A stretch of 64,000 nucleotides of DNA from Clostridium manihotivorum (GTDB lineage Bacteria > Bacillota > Clostridia > Clostridiales > Clostridiaceae), in the NCBI RefSeq assembly GCF_004015185.1, contig NZ_CP025746.1, forward strand, positions 868,001 to 932,000. Direction: 5' to 3'. This document shows, piece after piece, positions 44,427 to 52,782 of the stretch. The notes beneath the pieces are model-generated. The model was given only the letters and a program-made list of their open reading frames with translations. It made no database searches and had not been told where the DNA came from. Numbering within the stretch: position 1 is the first letter of the stretch; every line of letters starts with the position of its first letter. The position numbers were made by a program, and so were the translations under genes.

Positions 44427-45215
44427 TTATTTTGAAGATGTGATATCTTCACCAAACCAAGTTTTTGATATTTTAGCAAGAGTTCCATCCTGTTGCATAT
44501 CTTTTATTATCTTATCAAAACTATTTTTAAGGTCACTATCTTCTTTTCTAAGACCTATAGCAATAGGTTCAGTAGTTACTGCTTTGTCTAAAACTTTATA
44601 TGTGTCAGCTTTTTCTTTTATATAATATCTTGCTACTAATTCATCTACAACTACTGCATCTATACGACCAATTTTTAAATCTTGAAGGGCTGCGATGTTT
44701 TCATCATATAATTTTGTGTCTTTGTAAGTTGACTTTGTATCTTTTATTGCATCTTCGCTTGTACTTCCTTTTTGAACACCTACTATTTTCCCTTTTAGAT
44801 CATCAGGTGATGGGATAGATGTATTATCTTTCTTTACTACAACAACTTGTCTCTCATTTAAATACGGGGTAGAGAAAGCTATTTCTTTTTCTCTCTCAGC
44901 TGTTACGCTCATTGCAGAGATTATTACATCAAACTTTTTCTGTTTTAAACCTGGTATTATACCATCCCAGTTGTATGGCATGAACTTTATTTCTTTGTTT
45001 AGACGCTTTGATATTTCTTTTGCCATATCTATATCGAAACCTTGAAGATCACCCTTACTATTCTTAAAGCCCATTGGTGGAAAGGAATCGTCTAATCCTA
45101 CTATTATAGTGTTAGAAGAAGCTGAATCTTTCTTTGCCTGTCCACAACTTACTAATGAAACTGATATTGTCGCTATAGAAACAATTGTTAATAATCTTTT
45201 CATAAACTTATTCAT
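44427..45215 (-). CDS. Amino-acid ABC transporter substrate-binding lipoprotein
   Basis: The 262-residue family-3 solute-binding protein has a lipoprotein signal (ISVSLVSCG, Cys about 24), then IIVGLDDSFPPMGFKNSKGDLQGFDIDMAKEI and VISAMSVTAEREKEIAFSTPY, typical of polar amino acid or glutamine/cystine binders. ATG at 45213-45215 is chosen because AGGAGG directly abuts the upstream ATG and is 9 bp from this one. Feeds the permease encoded next. Confidence 0.92.
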   Translation of the reverse strand: MNKFMKRLLTIVSIATISVSLVSCGQAKKDSASSNTIIVGLDDSFPPMGFKNSKGDLQGFDIDMAKEISKRLNKEIKFMPYNWDGIIPGLKQKKFDVIISAMSVTAEREKEIAFSTPYLNERQVVVVKKDNTSIPSPDDLKGKIVGVQKGSTSEDAIKDTKSTYKDTKLYDENIAALQDLKIGRIDAVVVDELVARYYIKEKADTYKVLDKAVTTEPIAIGLRKEDSDLKNSFDKIIKDMQQDGTLAKISKTWFGEDITSSK

Positions 45216-45247
45216 ATAAAACATCCTCCTAAGTAACTTATGAGTTC

Positions 45248-45276
45248 ATTATACTTTAATATAATAAAGTTGTAAA
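45248..45276 (-). promoter_or_regulatory. Promoter of the ABC transporter genes
   Basis: On the minus strand TTTACA (45276-45271) and TATAAT (45253-45248) are 17 bp apart, 25 bp before the AGGAGG site. Confidence 0.7.
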
Positions 45277-45364
45277 GTGATAAATAAGTAAAAATATTAC
45301 CAATTACTAAAAGATATAGCAATGTTGGTTGTAAGATGTTAAAATACTGATGTGAGGTGATTAC

Positions 45365-45670
45365 ATGAGCAATTATGAATCAAAGCTAAAAAGTGAAGAT
45401 ATTGACTATTTTTTTAAAGCCATATTAAGTCTGGAAAATATAGAAGAATGCTATAGGTTTTTTGAAGATGTAGCTACTATAAATGAGATAAAGGCTTTAG
45501 TGCAAAGGCTACAAGTAGCTGCTATGCTTAAGGGTAAAAAAACATACACAGAGATAGCAAATGAAACAGGAGCTAGTACTGCTACTATAAGTAGGGTAAA
45601 TAGATGCTTAAACTATGGAAGCGATGGTTATAATATAGTTTTAGAAAGATTAGGTTTAATAGAAAAATAA
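45365..45670 (+). CDS. YerC/YecD family TrpR-like DNA-binding protein
   Basis: The 101-residue helical protein matches the TrpR-related YerC family. The HTH KKTYTEIANETGASTATISRVNRCLNYG is well kept. Family members are of unknown target; the tryptophan-binding role is not established. A short GTGAGGTG ribosome site precedes the ATG, and a terminator follows at 45721. Confidence 0.88.
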   Translation: MSNYESKLKSEDIDYFFKAILSLENIEECYRFFEDVATINEIKALVQRLQVAAMLKGKKTYTEIANETGASTATISRVNRCLNYGSDGYNIVLERLGLIEK

Positions 45671-45720
45671 TAAAACAATGTTTTATAGCTTAATTACATA
45701 TAATAGCGATAATATAGGAT

Positions 45721-45756
45721 AAAAGCCACTATCTAAAGGAGATAGTGGCTTTTATT
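45721..45756 (+). terminator. Intrinsic terminator
   Basis: A 14-bp stem AAAAGCCACTATCT / AGATAGTGGCTTTT (45721-45734, 45740-45753) with flanking A and T. Confidence 0.9.
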
Positions 45757-45773
45757 AATTTTTTAAATAGGTA

Positions 45774-45802
45774 TTGCCAACGTAACAATGTTTTGTTATA
45801 CT
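45774..45802 (+). promoter_or_regulatory. Promoter with internal palindrome before the YhbD-like gene
   Basis: TTGCCA (45774-45779) and TATACT (45797-45802) are 17 bp apart. The spacer holds the palindrome TAACAATGTTTTGTTA (45783-45798). AACAATGTTTTAT also occurs at 45675, so both may be operator copies for the regulator encoded next. Confidence 0.6.
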
Positions 45803-45822
45803 AAATCCATGGAGGGATTAAA

Positions 45823-46440
45823 ATGGAAGAAAACTTGATATCAAAAAAAGAATTATTAGAACTGACAGGAATATCCTATGGTCAATTATATAGATGGAAG
45901 AGAAAAAATCTAATTCCAGAAGAGTGGTTCATTAAAAAATCATCTTTTACAGGACAAGAAACCTATTTTCCAAGGGATAGAATACTAGATAGAATCAATG
46001 TAATCTTGCAGATGAAGGATGATGTTTCGTTAGATGACTTGGCGGAGAGATTTCAGGGAACAACAGTGAAAGCTAACTTTTCTATTCAAGAATTAGTGGA
46101 AAGAAACATTGTTACGCAGTATGTTGTAGATATGTTTAAAAACAGCTTTAGGTTAAAGGAGGAAATTAGCTCTGATGAAATAGTATATTTATCTTTATAT
46201 AATAAGTTATTAGATCAAGGAAATTTAAATATAGATGAAATAAACTTCACAATTAAAGGGTTGATAGATAATTATATTAATATAAAAAATAAAGACTATG
46301 AATTGGTCTTTATAAGAAGGCTTGGTGTAGGAATAGGTATTCTAGCTGAAGCAGGAAATGTTGTTTTAGGGGATGGAAAGATATTAGAGAGAATAAATAT
46401 AAATAGTTTTACTGAAAAAGTGATAAGTAACTTGATATAG
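45823..46440 (+). CDS. YhbD-like (DUF4004) MerR-type regulator
   Basis: The 205-residue protein starts with a MerR-like winged helix (ISKKELLELTGISYGQLYRWKRKNLIPEEWF, SSFTGQETYFPRDRILDRINVILQMKDD), then a helical effector region. Its arrangement before two bactofilins repeats the yhbD-yhbE-yhbF order of Bacillus subtilis. It ends 9 bp before the first bactofilin. It probably controls this operon, given the palindrome in the promoter. Confidence 0.85.
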   Translation: MEENLISKKELLELTGISYGQLYRWKRKNLIPEEWFIKKSSFTGQETYFPRDRILDRINVILQMKDDVSLDDLAERFQGTTVKANFSIQELVERNIVTQYVVDMFKNSFRLKEEISSDEIVYLSLYNKLLDQGNLNIDEINFTIKGLIDNYINIKNKDYELVFIRRLGVGIGILAEAGNVVLGDGKILERININSFTEKVISNLI

Positions 46441-46449
46441 GAGGGTATT

Positions 46450-47196
46450 ATGAATAGAGAATTTTATAGTGATAGAGGAGATTTGGAGATTTCAGGAGCT
46501 GGTAAGTCAGGAGGAGGAAAATATAACAGGGTAGAAGTTAATGGAGCTTCAAAAATTAATGGAGATATTGAATGTGTTGAATTTGAAGCTTCAGGTGCAG
46601 CTAAATTCGAAGGAAATGTAAAAACAGTTTCGTATAACGTAAGTGGGGCTACTAAGTGTCTAGGAAATGTAGAAGCTGATTTTTGTGAGATTAGAGGTGC
46701 AGGTAAAATAGAAGGAAACCTACATAGTAAGGATAGTAAGATTGAAGGAAGCTTCAAAGTAGGCGGAAATTTTATAGGAGAAATTATTGATATACAAGGT
46801 GCAGCAAAGATAATTGGAGACTGTGAAGCTGAAGATTTTATATGCTCTGGAGCTATTACTATTGGAGGGCTTCTAAACAGTGAAAAAGTATCTATTGATA
46901 TTGCTGGTCGTTCTGAAATACCTGAAATTGGCGGTAAGATTATAAATGTAAAACTAGCACCCTTTGGCATTGGATTTTTATCTAAGATAACTAAAGCCTT
47001 GTTTAATACCTCTGTTAATGAGTTAAATTGCAATGTGATAGAGGGCGATGAGATTTACCTGGAGGGAACTGAGGCTAGAATAATAAGAGGAAATGATGTT
47101 GTTATAGGTAAGAAGTGCACTATTCAAAGAGTTGAATATAAGAATAGTCTTTCAGTTGATCCAAGTAGCAAGGTTCTAGAACAAATAAAATTATAA
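46450..47196 (+). CDS. Bactofilin-type polymer-forming protein, YhbE-like
   Basis: The 248-residue protein is almost wholly bactofilin-like beta-helix: repeated short strands ending in Gly (GDLEISGAGKSGGGKYNRV, INGDIECVEFEASGAAKFEGNVKTV, CLGNVEADFCEIRGAGKIEGNL). No membrane segment is seen. Bacillus YhbE/YhbF bactofilins form membrane-associated foci needed for motility. The ribosome site is TAGGAGGG. It is paired with a similar gene 20 bp downstream. Confidence 0.88.
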   Translation: MNREFYSDRGDLEISGAGKSGGGKYNRVEVNGASKINGDIECVEFEASGAAKFEGNVKTVSYNVSGATKCLGNVEADFCEIRGAGKIEGNLHSKDSKIEGSFKVGGNFIGEIIDIQGAAKIIGDCEAEDFICSGAITIGGLLNSEKVSIDIAGRSEIPEIGGKIINVKLAPFGIGFLSKITKALFNTSVNELNCNVIEGDEIYLEGTEARIIRGNDVVIGKKCTIQRVEYKNSLSVDPSSKVLEQIKL

Positions 47197-47216
47197 ATTT
47201 AAGGAGGAAATTAGAG

Positions 47217-48008
47217 ATGGAAAGAATGTATTTCGAAGATAGATCAGATTTAAAGATATCAGGGTCTGGTAAAACTGGAGGTGGAAAATTCAATTCAGTA
47301 AAAATAAGCGGGTCTGGAAAGATAACTGGAGATATAGATTGTGTTGATTTTAAATGTTCAGGATCATCTACAGTAGAAGGGAATATAGAATGTTATGAAT
47401 GTAAGGTAAGCGGAGAAACCACTATAAGAGGAAATGTAAAAGGTTCATCATTTGTGGTGTCTGGATCTTCATCAGTAAATGGCAATATTGATAGTGAAGA
47501 TGTAAGAATAAGTGGAGATTCAAATATAGGTGGAGATATATTTGTTAAGAGTTTAAAAATCTCCGGGGGCTCAAGGATTGGTGGTAACTTAAAAGGTGAA
47601 CAGATTTCCGTGTCTGGAGGTATAAAAATAGGCGGTAACTGTGAGGCTGAATATTTTAGATGTTCTGGAGAGTTTAATATAGGAGAGATGCTAAACGCAG
47701 AAAAAATAGAAATAAACCCTGCAGGAGAGTGTAAAACTCAAGAAATTGGTGGCAAAGAAATTGAAATAAGACTTAGAAGTAATGATTTCTTTTTAGCTAG
47801 CTTTATTAAGTTCATATCTCTTAACAGAAGCAGAGTAGTATGCGATTCTATAGAGGGAGATAATATCTATTTGGAGGCAACAAGAGCAAAGATAGTAAGA
47901 GGAAATAACATAACTATTGGGGAAAGATGCGAGATCGATACCGTAGAGTATAGTGGAGAAATAAATATATTGGATGGTGCTGTTGTTAAGAATCAAATTA
48001 AGATATAG
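47217..48008 (+). CDS. Bactofilin-type polymer-forming protein, YhbF-like
   Basis: The 263-residue paralogue of the preceding protein has the same beginning (FEDRSDLKISGSGKTGGGKFNSVKISG) and end (EGDNIYLEATRAKIVRGNNITIGERC), so the pair arose by duplication. The beta-helix strands are Ser/Gly rich. The two may copolymerise. The ribosome site is AAGGAGGAAA. Confidence 0.88.
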   Translation: MERMYFEDRSDLKISGSGKTGGGKFNSVKISGSGKITGDIDCVDFKCSGSSTVEGNIECYECKVSGETTIRGNVKGSSFVVSGSSSVNGNIDSEDVRISGDSNIGGDIFVKSLKISGGSRIGGNLKGEQISVSGGIKIGGNCEAEYFRCSGEFNIGEMLNAEKIEINPAGECKTQEIGGKEIEIRLRSNDFFLASFIKFISLNRSRVVCDSIEGDNIYLEATRAKIVRGNNITIGERCEIDTVEYSGEINILDGAVVKNQIKI

Positions 48009-48191
48009 TTTATTCTAATCAATGATTGTAGTTAATGAAATAGTTAATATATTAAATATGGAAATTAACTATATTAATAAAATATAATGATTAAATTAAA
48101 ATAATTAATTTATTTATTAAAAAAAGTAAGGATAATCATTTACAAAAGATAATCTACTTGCTATAATAAGCATTGGAAGGAGTTGCCTTAT

Positions 48192-48554
48192 ATGTATAAA
48201 GCTATAAGTAAGTGCCCTATATGCGGAGGATTGCTAAGAGTAACTAAGCTTAAATGTGCAAAATGTAATACAACTATAGAAAATGAATTTAGTTTTTCAA
48301 AGTTTGAATCTTTATCAAAGGAGCAGCTTGCATTTGTTGAAGTATTTCTAAAATGCAGAGGGAACATTAAGGATGTTGAAAAGGAGCTTGGGATATCTTA
48401 CCCAACAGTAAGAGCTAAGCTAGATGAAGTGATTAACGAACTTGGGTTAAAAGAAGATAATGAAAAACAAAAGAATGATGAGATTTTAGATAAACTTGAA
48501 AGAGGAGAAATATCTGCAGAAGAAGCGGCAAGTCTTTTAAGAAGAAATAACTAA
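48192..48554 (+). CDS. DUF2089 zinc-ribbon/HTH protein
   Basis: The 120-residue protein has an N-terminal four-cysteine zinc ribbon (CPICGGLLRVTKLKCAKC), a sigma-like HTH (LAFVEVFLKCRGNIKDVEKELGISYPTVRAKLDEVI) and a C-terminal SHOCT-like helix pair (DEILDKLERGEISAEEAASLLRR). This is the DUF2089 family, probably transcriptional regulators. ATG at 48192 is used because AGGAG abuts the in-frame TTG at 48183 and is 9 bp from the ATG. It heads a cluster with the two following genes. Confidence 0.85.
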   Translation: MYKAISKCPICGGLLRVTKLKCAKCNTTIENEFSFSKFESLSKEQLAFVEVFLKCRGNIKDVEKELGISYPTVRAKLDEVINELGLKEDNEKQKNDEILDKLERGEISAEEAASLLRRNN

Positions 48555-48582
48555 AATAATAAATAAAAGGGGAAGATTATTT

Positions 48583-49029
48583 ATGCAAGAGGAAGTTCTA
48601 AGAGTCTTGAAAATGATAGAAGATGGAAAGATTGATGCTGAAAAAGGGGCTATGCTAATCGACGCTTTAAAAAATAACAGCTTAGATAGTGAAGAGAAAT
48701 TTGATGTGGAAGAAGTAACAGCTGAAAGTAAAGTTATTAATTCTGAAGAATTGAATCCTTATGTTAACAACCAATGTAAATCTTTTGATGAGAAGATGCT
48801 GTATGTAAAAGTGGATTCGCATGATGGCGATAGAGTAAATGTGCAGTTACCGATGAGTTTTGTGAAAAAGGTGATAGAGGCAACAGGTAGCATTCCAATA
48901 AGGGCTGAAGGAATTGACACTAAGATAGATATGGAAATGCTTAAGAGTGCCATAATGAACGATATATCGGGTAAATTAGTAGATATAGAAAGTCATGATG
49001 GAGATAAAGTTCTAGTAATAATTGAATAG
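48583..49029 (+). CDS. SHOCT-like protein with two DGD motifs
   Basis: The 148-residue protein starts with a YvlB-N/SHOCT-like helix pair (VLRVLKMIEDGKIDAEKGAMLIDAL). The C-terminal half has YVKVDSHDGDRVNVQLPMSFVKKVIEATG and a second IESHDGDKVLVIIE. The first pattern recurs in the 84-residue protein at 50528. No function is known. It lies between the DUF2089 regulator and an MFS gene with 28 and 8 bp gaps, so it is probably in one operon. Confidence 0.75.
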   Translation: MQEEVLRVLKMIEDGKIDAEKGAMLIDALKNNSLDSEEKFDVEEVTAESKVINSEELNPYVNNQCKSFDEKMLYVKVDSHDGDRVNVQLPMSFVKKVIEATGSIPIRAEGIDTKIDMEMLKSAIMNDISGKLVDIESHDGDKVLVIIE

Positions 49030-49037
49030 GGGAAGTA

Positions 49038-50339
49038 ATGATGAGCGAAGAAGTAAGAGAAATACAAAGTTCCGAAACTACAGAAGAAAACTCTTTAGAT
49101 AGAGTAGAAAAACTATGGAATAAAAACTTCTTTCTACTTTGGCAAGGACAGCTCGTTTCTTGCTTTGGAGATGCAATATACGAAATAGCTTTAGGCTTTT
49201 GGGTTTTAGCAGTTACAGGATCTTCAGCACTTATGGGAACCATAATGGCCATTACAATGATTCCGAGGATTATAATATCACCCTTTGCTGGAGTATTAAT
49301 CGATAGAGCAAATAGAAAGGTTATAATTTTACTTTCGGATTTTATAAGAGGTGCAGCAATTATATTAGTTGGAGTTGCTATATATAAGGGAGCTGGCGCA
49401 GTATGGATGGTAATGTTGGCAGGTATACTACTTGGTATATGTTCAGCTTTCTTTGGCCCAAGTATAAGCTCTGTGATGCCTGATATAGTTCCAAAATCAA
49501 GACTACTACAAGCAAATTCTAGTTATCAAATGTCTACAACAGGAGCAAACCTCGTAGGTACTATGTCAGGGGGGGCTATATTTGCAATTCTTGGAGCTCC
49601 TATTATGTTCATATTAAATGGATTTTCATATCTTTTCTCCGGATTTATGGAGTTATTCTTAAAAGTTCCTAAGGTTATTCACAAAAAAGAAAAAGCTAAT
49701 TTTAAAGAAGATTTTATAGATGGACTAAGCTTTTCAGTAAAGTTTTCTGGATTAAGAAATATAATTGTCCTGGCTTGTGTTATCAATTTTTTTTCCCAGG
49801 TAGGAATAGTACTAATCATGCCTTATTTTAATTCTACTCCAGGCTTAGATGCAAAAAAGTACGGTATTGCTATGGGGATATTTACTCTAGGCATGATATG
49901 CGGAATGATGTTTCTGTCTGTAGTAAAAATTGCTCCAAAGAAAAAGTTTAATATATTCGTATTAAGTGGAATTGTTAGTATGGGTGCTATGGTTGCTGCA
50001 CCTATAACTGAGAATATATATGCTATTTGTATATTGTTATATATAGCTGGTTTATTGAATGCTATATTAAATACTTTACTGAATACAACTACTCAGTTAA
50101 TAGTTCCTCAAGAGATGAGAGGAAAGGTTTTTGCATTGATGGGAACTTGTACTCAAGCACTTTCACCTATAGGCATGATAGTCGGAGGGGTTCTAGGAGG
50201 AATATTAGGTTCAAAACAAGTTATAGTTGGAAGCTTTAGTGCAACTATTATATTTATAGCATTTTTCGCCTTTATGAAATCTGCAAAAAAGGTTATTAAT
50301 TATGATCCTGAGCATGAAACCTTAGAAGATATAATGTAA
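49038..50339 (+). CDS. MFS efflux transporter (DHA3/macrolide-efflux type)
   Basis: The 433-residue protein has about 12 helices after a hydrophilic N-terminus (about 1-35). LWQGQLVSCFGDAIYEIALGFWVLAVTGSSALMGTIMAI, RIIISPFAGVLIDRANRKVIILLSD and LRGKVFALMGT-like RGKVFA resemble MefA-type efflux proteins. The substrate is unknown. ATG at 49038 is followed by another ATG at 49041; either may serve with GGGGAAG. It follows the SHOCT gene by 8 bp. Confidence 0.85.
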   Translation: MMSEEVREIQSSETTEENSLDRVEKLWNKNFFLLWQGQLVSCFGDAIYEIALGFWVLAVTGSSALMGTIMAITMIPRIIISPFAGVLIDRANRKVIILLSDFIRGAAIILVGVAIYKGAGAVWMVMLAGILLGICSAFFGPSISSVMPDIVPKSRLLQANSSYQMSTTGANLVGTMSGGAIFAILGAPIMFILNGFSYLFSGFMELFLKVPKVIHKKEKANFKEDFIDGLSFSVKFSGLRNIIVLACVINFFSQVGIVLIMPYFNSTPGLDAKKYGIAMGIFTLGMICGMMFLSVVKIAPKKKFNIFVLSGIVSMGAMVAAPITENIYAICILLYIAGLLNAILNTLLNTTTQLIVPQEMRGKVFALMGTCTQALSPIGMIVGGVLGGILGSKQVIVGSFSATIIFIAFFAFMKSAKKVINYDPEHETLEDIM

Positions 50340-50527
50340 TAATCGTAATTACTGATTAATGAGTATGCATTTACTAGCTAATAAATGATATGTGTATATA
50401 TAACTTCATAGAAAATTCGTATTTTTTATATCTTTTTATAATATAGAAGAATTTTCGGAATAAATATTAGGCTTATGTTCTTTTCAATGCTTAAATAGCT
50501 AGAAAAATTCAGATTGGGGGAAGGGTA

Positions 50528-50782
50528 ATGAAAATAAGTGTAAGAGAAAAAAACGGCAAGGGATTAAATATAAGAGTTCCCATGGGAGTTTGCAGATTTT
50601 TTATTAAAACTGGAATGTTTGGATTAAGGCACTCGAAAGACTATATAGATGAAGAGGCTTTAAAGTATTGTAATCCAAAGCTAATGGATATGGCATTAAA
50701 GGAATTAAATAAAAACTATAAGGGACTGACAATAGTGGACGTTCAGGATAGTGATGGAGACCATGTTAAGATAACGATCTAA
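50528..50782 (+). CDS. Small DGD-motif protein related to the SHOCT-like protein
   Basis: The 84-residue protein carries NIRVPMGVCRFFIKTG and VDVQDSDGDHVKITI, both aligning with the C-terminal half of the protein at 48583. It lacks the SHOCT part. GGGGGAAGGG is the ribosome site. Function unknown. It is 188 bp after the MFS gene and has its own terminator. Confidence 0.7.
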   Translation: MKISVREKNGKGLNIRVPMGVCRFFIKTGMFGLRHSKDYIDEEALKYCNPKLMDMALKELNKNYKGLTIVDVQDSDGDHVKITI

Positions 50783-50787
50783 CATGC

Positions 50788-50815
50788 ATAGGTGCCTTAA
50801 GGTGCCTATTTTTTT
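50788..50815 (+). terminator. Intrinsic terminator
   Basis: A 9-bp stem ATAGGTGCC / GGTGCCTAT with two G-U pairs and TTAA loop, followed by T7. Confidence 0.8.
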
Positions 50816-51105
50816 ATGATTATTTTTATCTCTTTAGGATACTTTATATTTATGAAGGTTGAAGGAAAATGTAGAGAAAGAGGCTTATCTGGATATTAAA
50901 GGGATAAATGTAAGTAATGTGACGAAATTTGTGTGAATTTTAATAGTATCGTAATTTCTTCGTTGTTGCTTAATTAGATTAACCTTCATATAATATACAC
51001 TAGAGGCTATTTACTATAATATAAACTTTAAGGATTTTATGAGGTTTTGTTTATAGTTAGTCATATATACAAAAAGTAAAAATGCAAAAGTGAGGTATAT
51101 ATTAT
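50816..51105. other. Upstream region of glmM
   Basis: No ORF or repeat copy recognised. GTGAGGT ends it as the glmM ribosome site. No glmS-type ribozyme sequence seen. Confidence 0.4.
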
Positions 51106-52455
51106 ATGGGAAGAATGTTTGGAACTGATGGAGTTAGAGGTATAGCGAATACTGAGCTTACTGCACTTACAGCTTATAATCTAGGAAGAGCTGGCGCTTA
51201 TGTATTAACAGAAGGAACACATAAGCCAAAGATCTTAGTAGGCAAAGATACAAGAATATCCTGTGATATGCTTGAATCAGCTTTAGTTGCAGGTATATTG
51301 TCAGTTGGAGCAGAAGCAGTAGCAGTAGGCGTAGTACCAACTCCAGCAATAGCTTATCTAACAAGAGAGTATGGAGCTGATGCTGGAATAATGATATCAG
51401 CATCCCATAATCCAGTAGAGTACAATGGAATTAAGTTTTTTGATAATAGAGGATATAAGCTTCAGGATGAACTTGAGGATGAAATACAAAGAATAATAGA
51501 AAGTAACTTTGAAGGTGTTCCAAGTCCTACTGGAGAAGCTGTTGGAAGAAAGAGAAGAGAAGTTGGAGCTTTAGAAGATTATATAGAGTTTGCTAAAAAT
51601 ACAATTGCCTTTGATTTAGATGGATTGAAAGTTGCATTAGACTGTGCAAATGGAGCTTGTTACTCTGCAGCAGTTCAAGCCTTTAGAGATCTTGGCGCAG
51701 ACGTTTTTATCATAAATGACAATCCAGATGGAACTAATATAAATGAAAATTGTGGATCAACTCATCCTGAGGAACTTATGGATTATGTTGTTAAAAAGGG
51801 TTGTGATGTAGGTTTTGCCTTTGATGGAGATGCAGATAGATGTCTTGCAGTTGATGAAAAGGGTAAGCTTATCAATGGAGACTATGCCATGACCCTTTGT
51901 GCAAAGCATCTTAAAGAAATAGGAAGATTAAAAGACGATACACTAGTTGTGACAGTTATGAGTAACTTAGGACTAAAGATTGCTTGTGAAAAGGAAGGTA
52001 TAAAAATCATAGAGACTAAGGTTGGAGACAGATACGTACTTGAAGAGATGGTTAAGGACGGATATGTACTTGGTGGAGAACAATCAGGACATATAATATT
52101 CTTAGATTTCAATACTACAGGTGACGGCTTAGTTACTGCACTTCAAATGGCGTCAATAATTAAAAAGAGTGGAAAATCATTAAGTGAATTAGCATCTATA
52201 ATGCATGAATTACCACAAGTACTTGCAAATGCTGAAGTTCCAAATGAAATGAAGAACATACATGAAGAAGATGAAGAGATAAGAAATGAAATCAGAAAAA
52301 TTGAAGAAGCTCTTCATGGAGTAGGAAGAGTTCTTATAAGACCTTCTGGTACAGAACCTTTAGTAAGAGTTATGCTTGAAGGAGAAAATCAAGAGGAAAT
52401 AGATAAGTTAGCTCATGATTTAGCTAAGCTAATAGAGCAAAAAGCAAATAAGTAG
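51106..52455 (+). CDS. glmM: Phosphoglucosamine mutase
   Basis: Makes glucosamine-1-phosphate for peptidoglycan precursors. The 449-residue protein has the catalytic serine loop [17 protein letters not shown], the metal loop DGDADRC, the substrate loop GGEQSGHI and the phosphate loop [12 protein letters not shown]. In many Firmicutes it follows cdaA-cdaR and GlmM inhibits CdaA. Here it is a separate unit 17 kb away. Confidence 0.97.
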   Translation: MGRMFGTDGVRGIANTELTALTAYNLGRAGAYVLTEGTHKPKILVGKDTRISCDMLESALVAGILSVGAEAVAVGVVPTPAIAYLTREYGADAGIMISASHNPVEYNGIKFFDNRGYKLQDELEDEIQRIIESNFEGVPSPTGEAVGRKRREVGALEDYIEFAKNTIAFDLDGLKVALDCANGACYSAAVQAFRDLGADVFIINDNPDGTNINENCGSTHPEELMDYVVKKGCDVGFAFDGDADRCLAVDEKGKLINGDYAMTLCAKHLKEIGRLKDDTLVVTVMSNLGLKIACEKEGIKIIETKVGDRYVLEEMVKDGYVLGGEQSGHIIFLDFNTTGDGLVTALQMASIIKKSGKSLSELASIMHELPQVLANAEVPNEMKNIHEEDEEIRNEIRKIEEALHGVGRVLIRPSGTEPLVRVMLEGENQEEIDKLAHDLAKLIEQKANK

Positions 52456-52476
52456 GCTCGTTAAAGTACCTAGTTG

Positions 52477-52574
52477 AAATTAAGTGGTCAGTCATCCGAT
52501 GCTTACGCTAATAGCTCGCTGATATAGCATCTCCTTCATGATCACGTAATTTTAGCAATATTATTAAACATAGC
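52477..52574 (+). ncRNA. R3 structured RNA-like element, copy 1
   Basis: A 14-position outer stem (52477-52490 with 52539-52552; one mismatch, one G-U) encloses an inner stem GATGCT/AGCATC (52498-52503, 52526-52531). The 53-bp right section from ATATAGCATCTCCTTC to CATAGC aligns with 55559-55611 at about 44 of 53 positions. CTCCTTC resembles an anti-ribosome-site sequence. A terminator follows at 52601. Confidence 0.5.
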
Positions 52575-52600
52575 CAGTAAGTAAATATAAGGTTATAGAA

Positions 52601-52629
52601 AGATGTTCATAGGGATGGGCATCTTTTTT
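52601..52629 (+). terminator. Intrinsic terminator
   Basis: Stem AGATGTTC / GGGCATCT (52601-52608, 52617-52624, two G-U) followed by TTTTTT. It could end glmM or the R3 RNA. Confidence 0.7.
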
Positions 52630-52633
52630 GTCG

Positions 52634-52722
52634 TCTGACAGATTTTCCTCATATACATTAGGACAGAAAGATGCGCAAAAAAAGTCTAATGAAGAAGGCT
52701 GCCTCAGTGAGATCTTTTATTT
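52634..52722 (+). repeat. R2 interspersed repeat, copy 4
   Basis: CTGACAGATTTTCCTCATATAC and AGAAAGATGCGCAAAAAAAG match other copies. The right end GGCTGCCTCAGTGAGATC is a degenerate version of the terminal hairpin. Confidence 0.55.
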
Positions 52723-52782
52723 AGTAATATAAACCACATAATAAAAGTATAATAAAATGAAAGCTTTTTTGGAGGGTGCTTA

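Noticed and set aside
46464..47033. 189-codon minus-strand ORF opposite the first bactofilin
   Set aside because: Shadow frame of a repetitive beta-helix gene. The plus-strand protein has family motifs and a strong ribosome site.
50816..51105. glmS ribozyme near glmM
   Set aside because: No glmS gene follows and no ribozyme core was seen.
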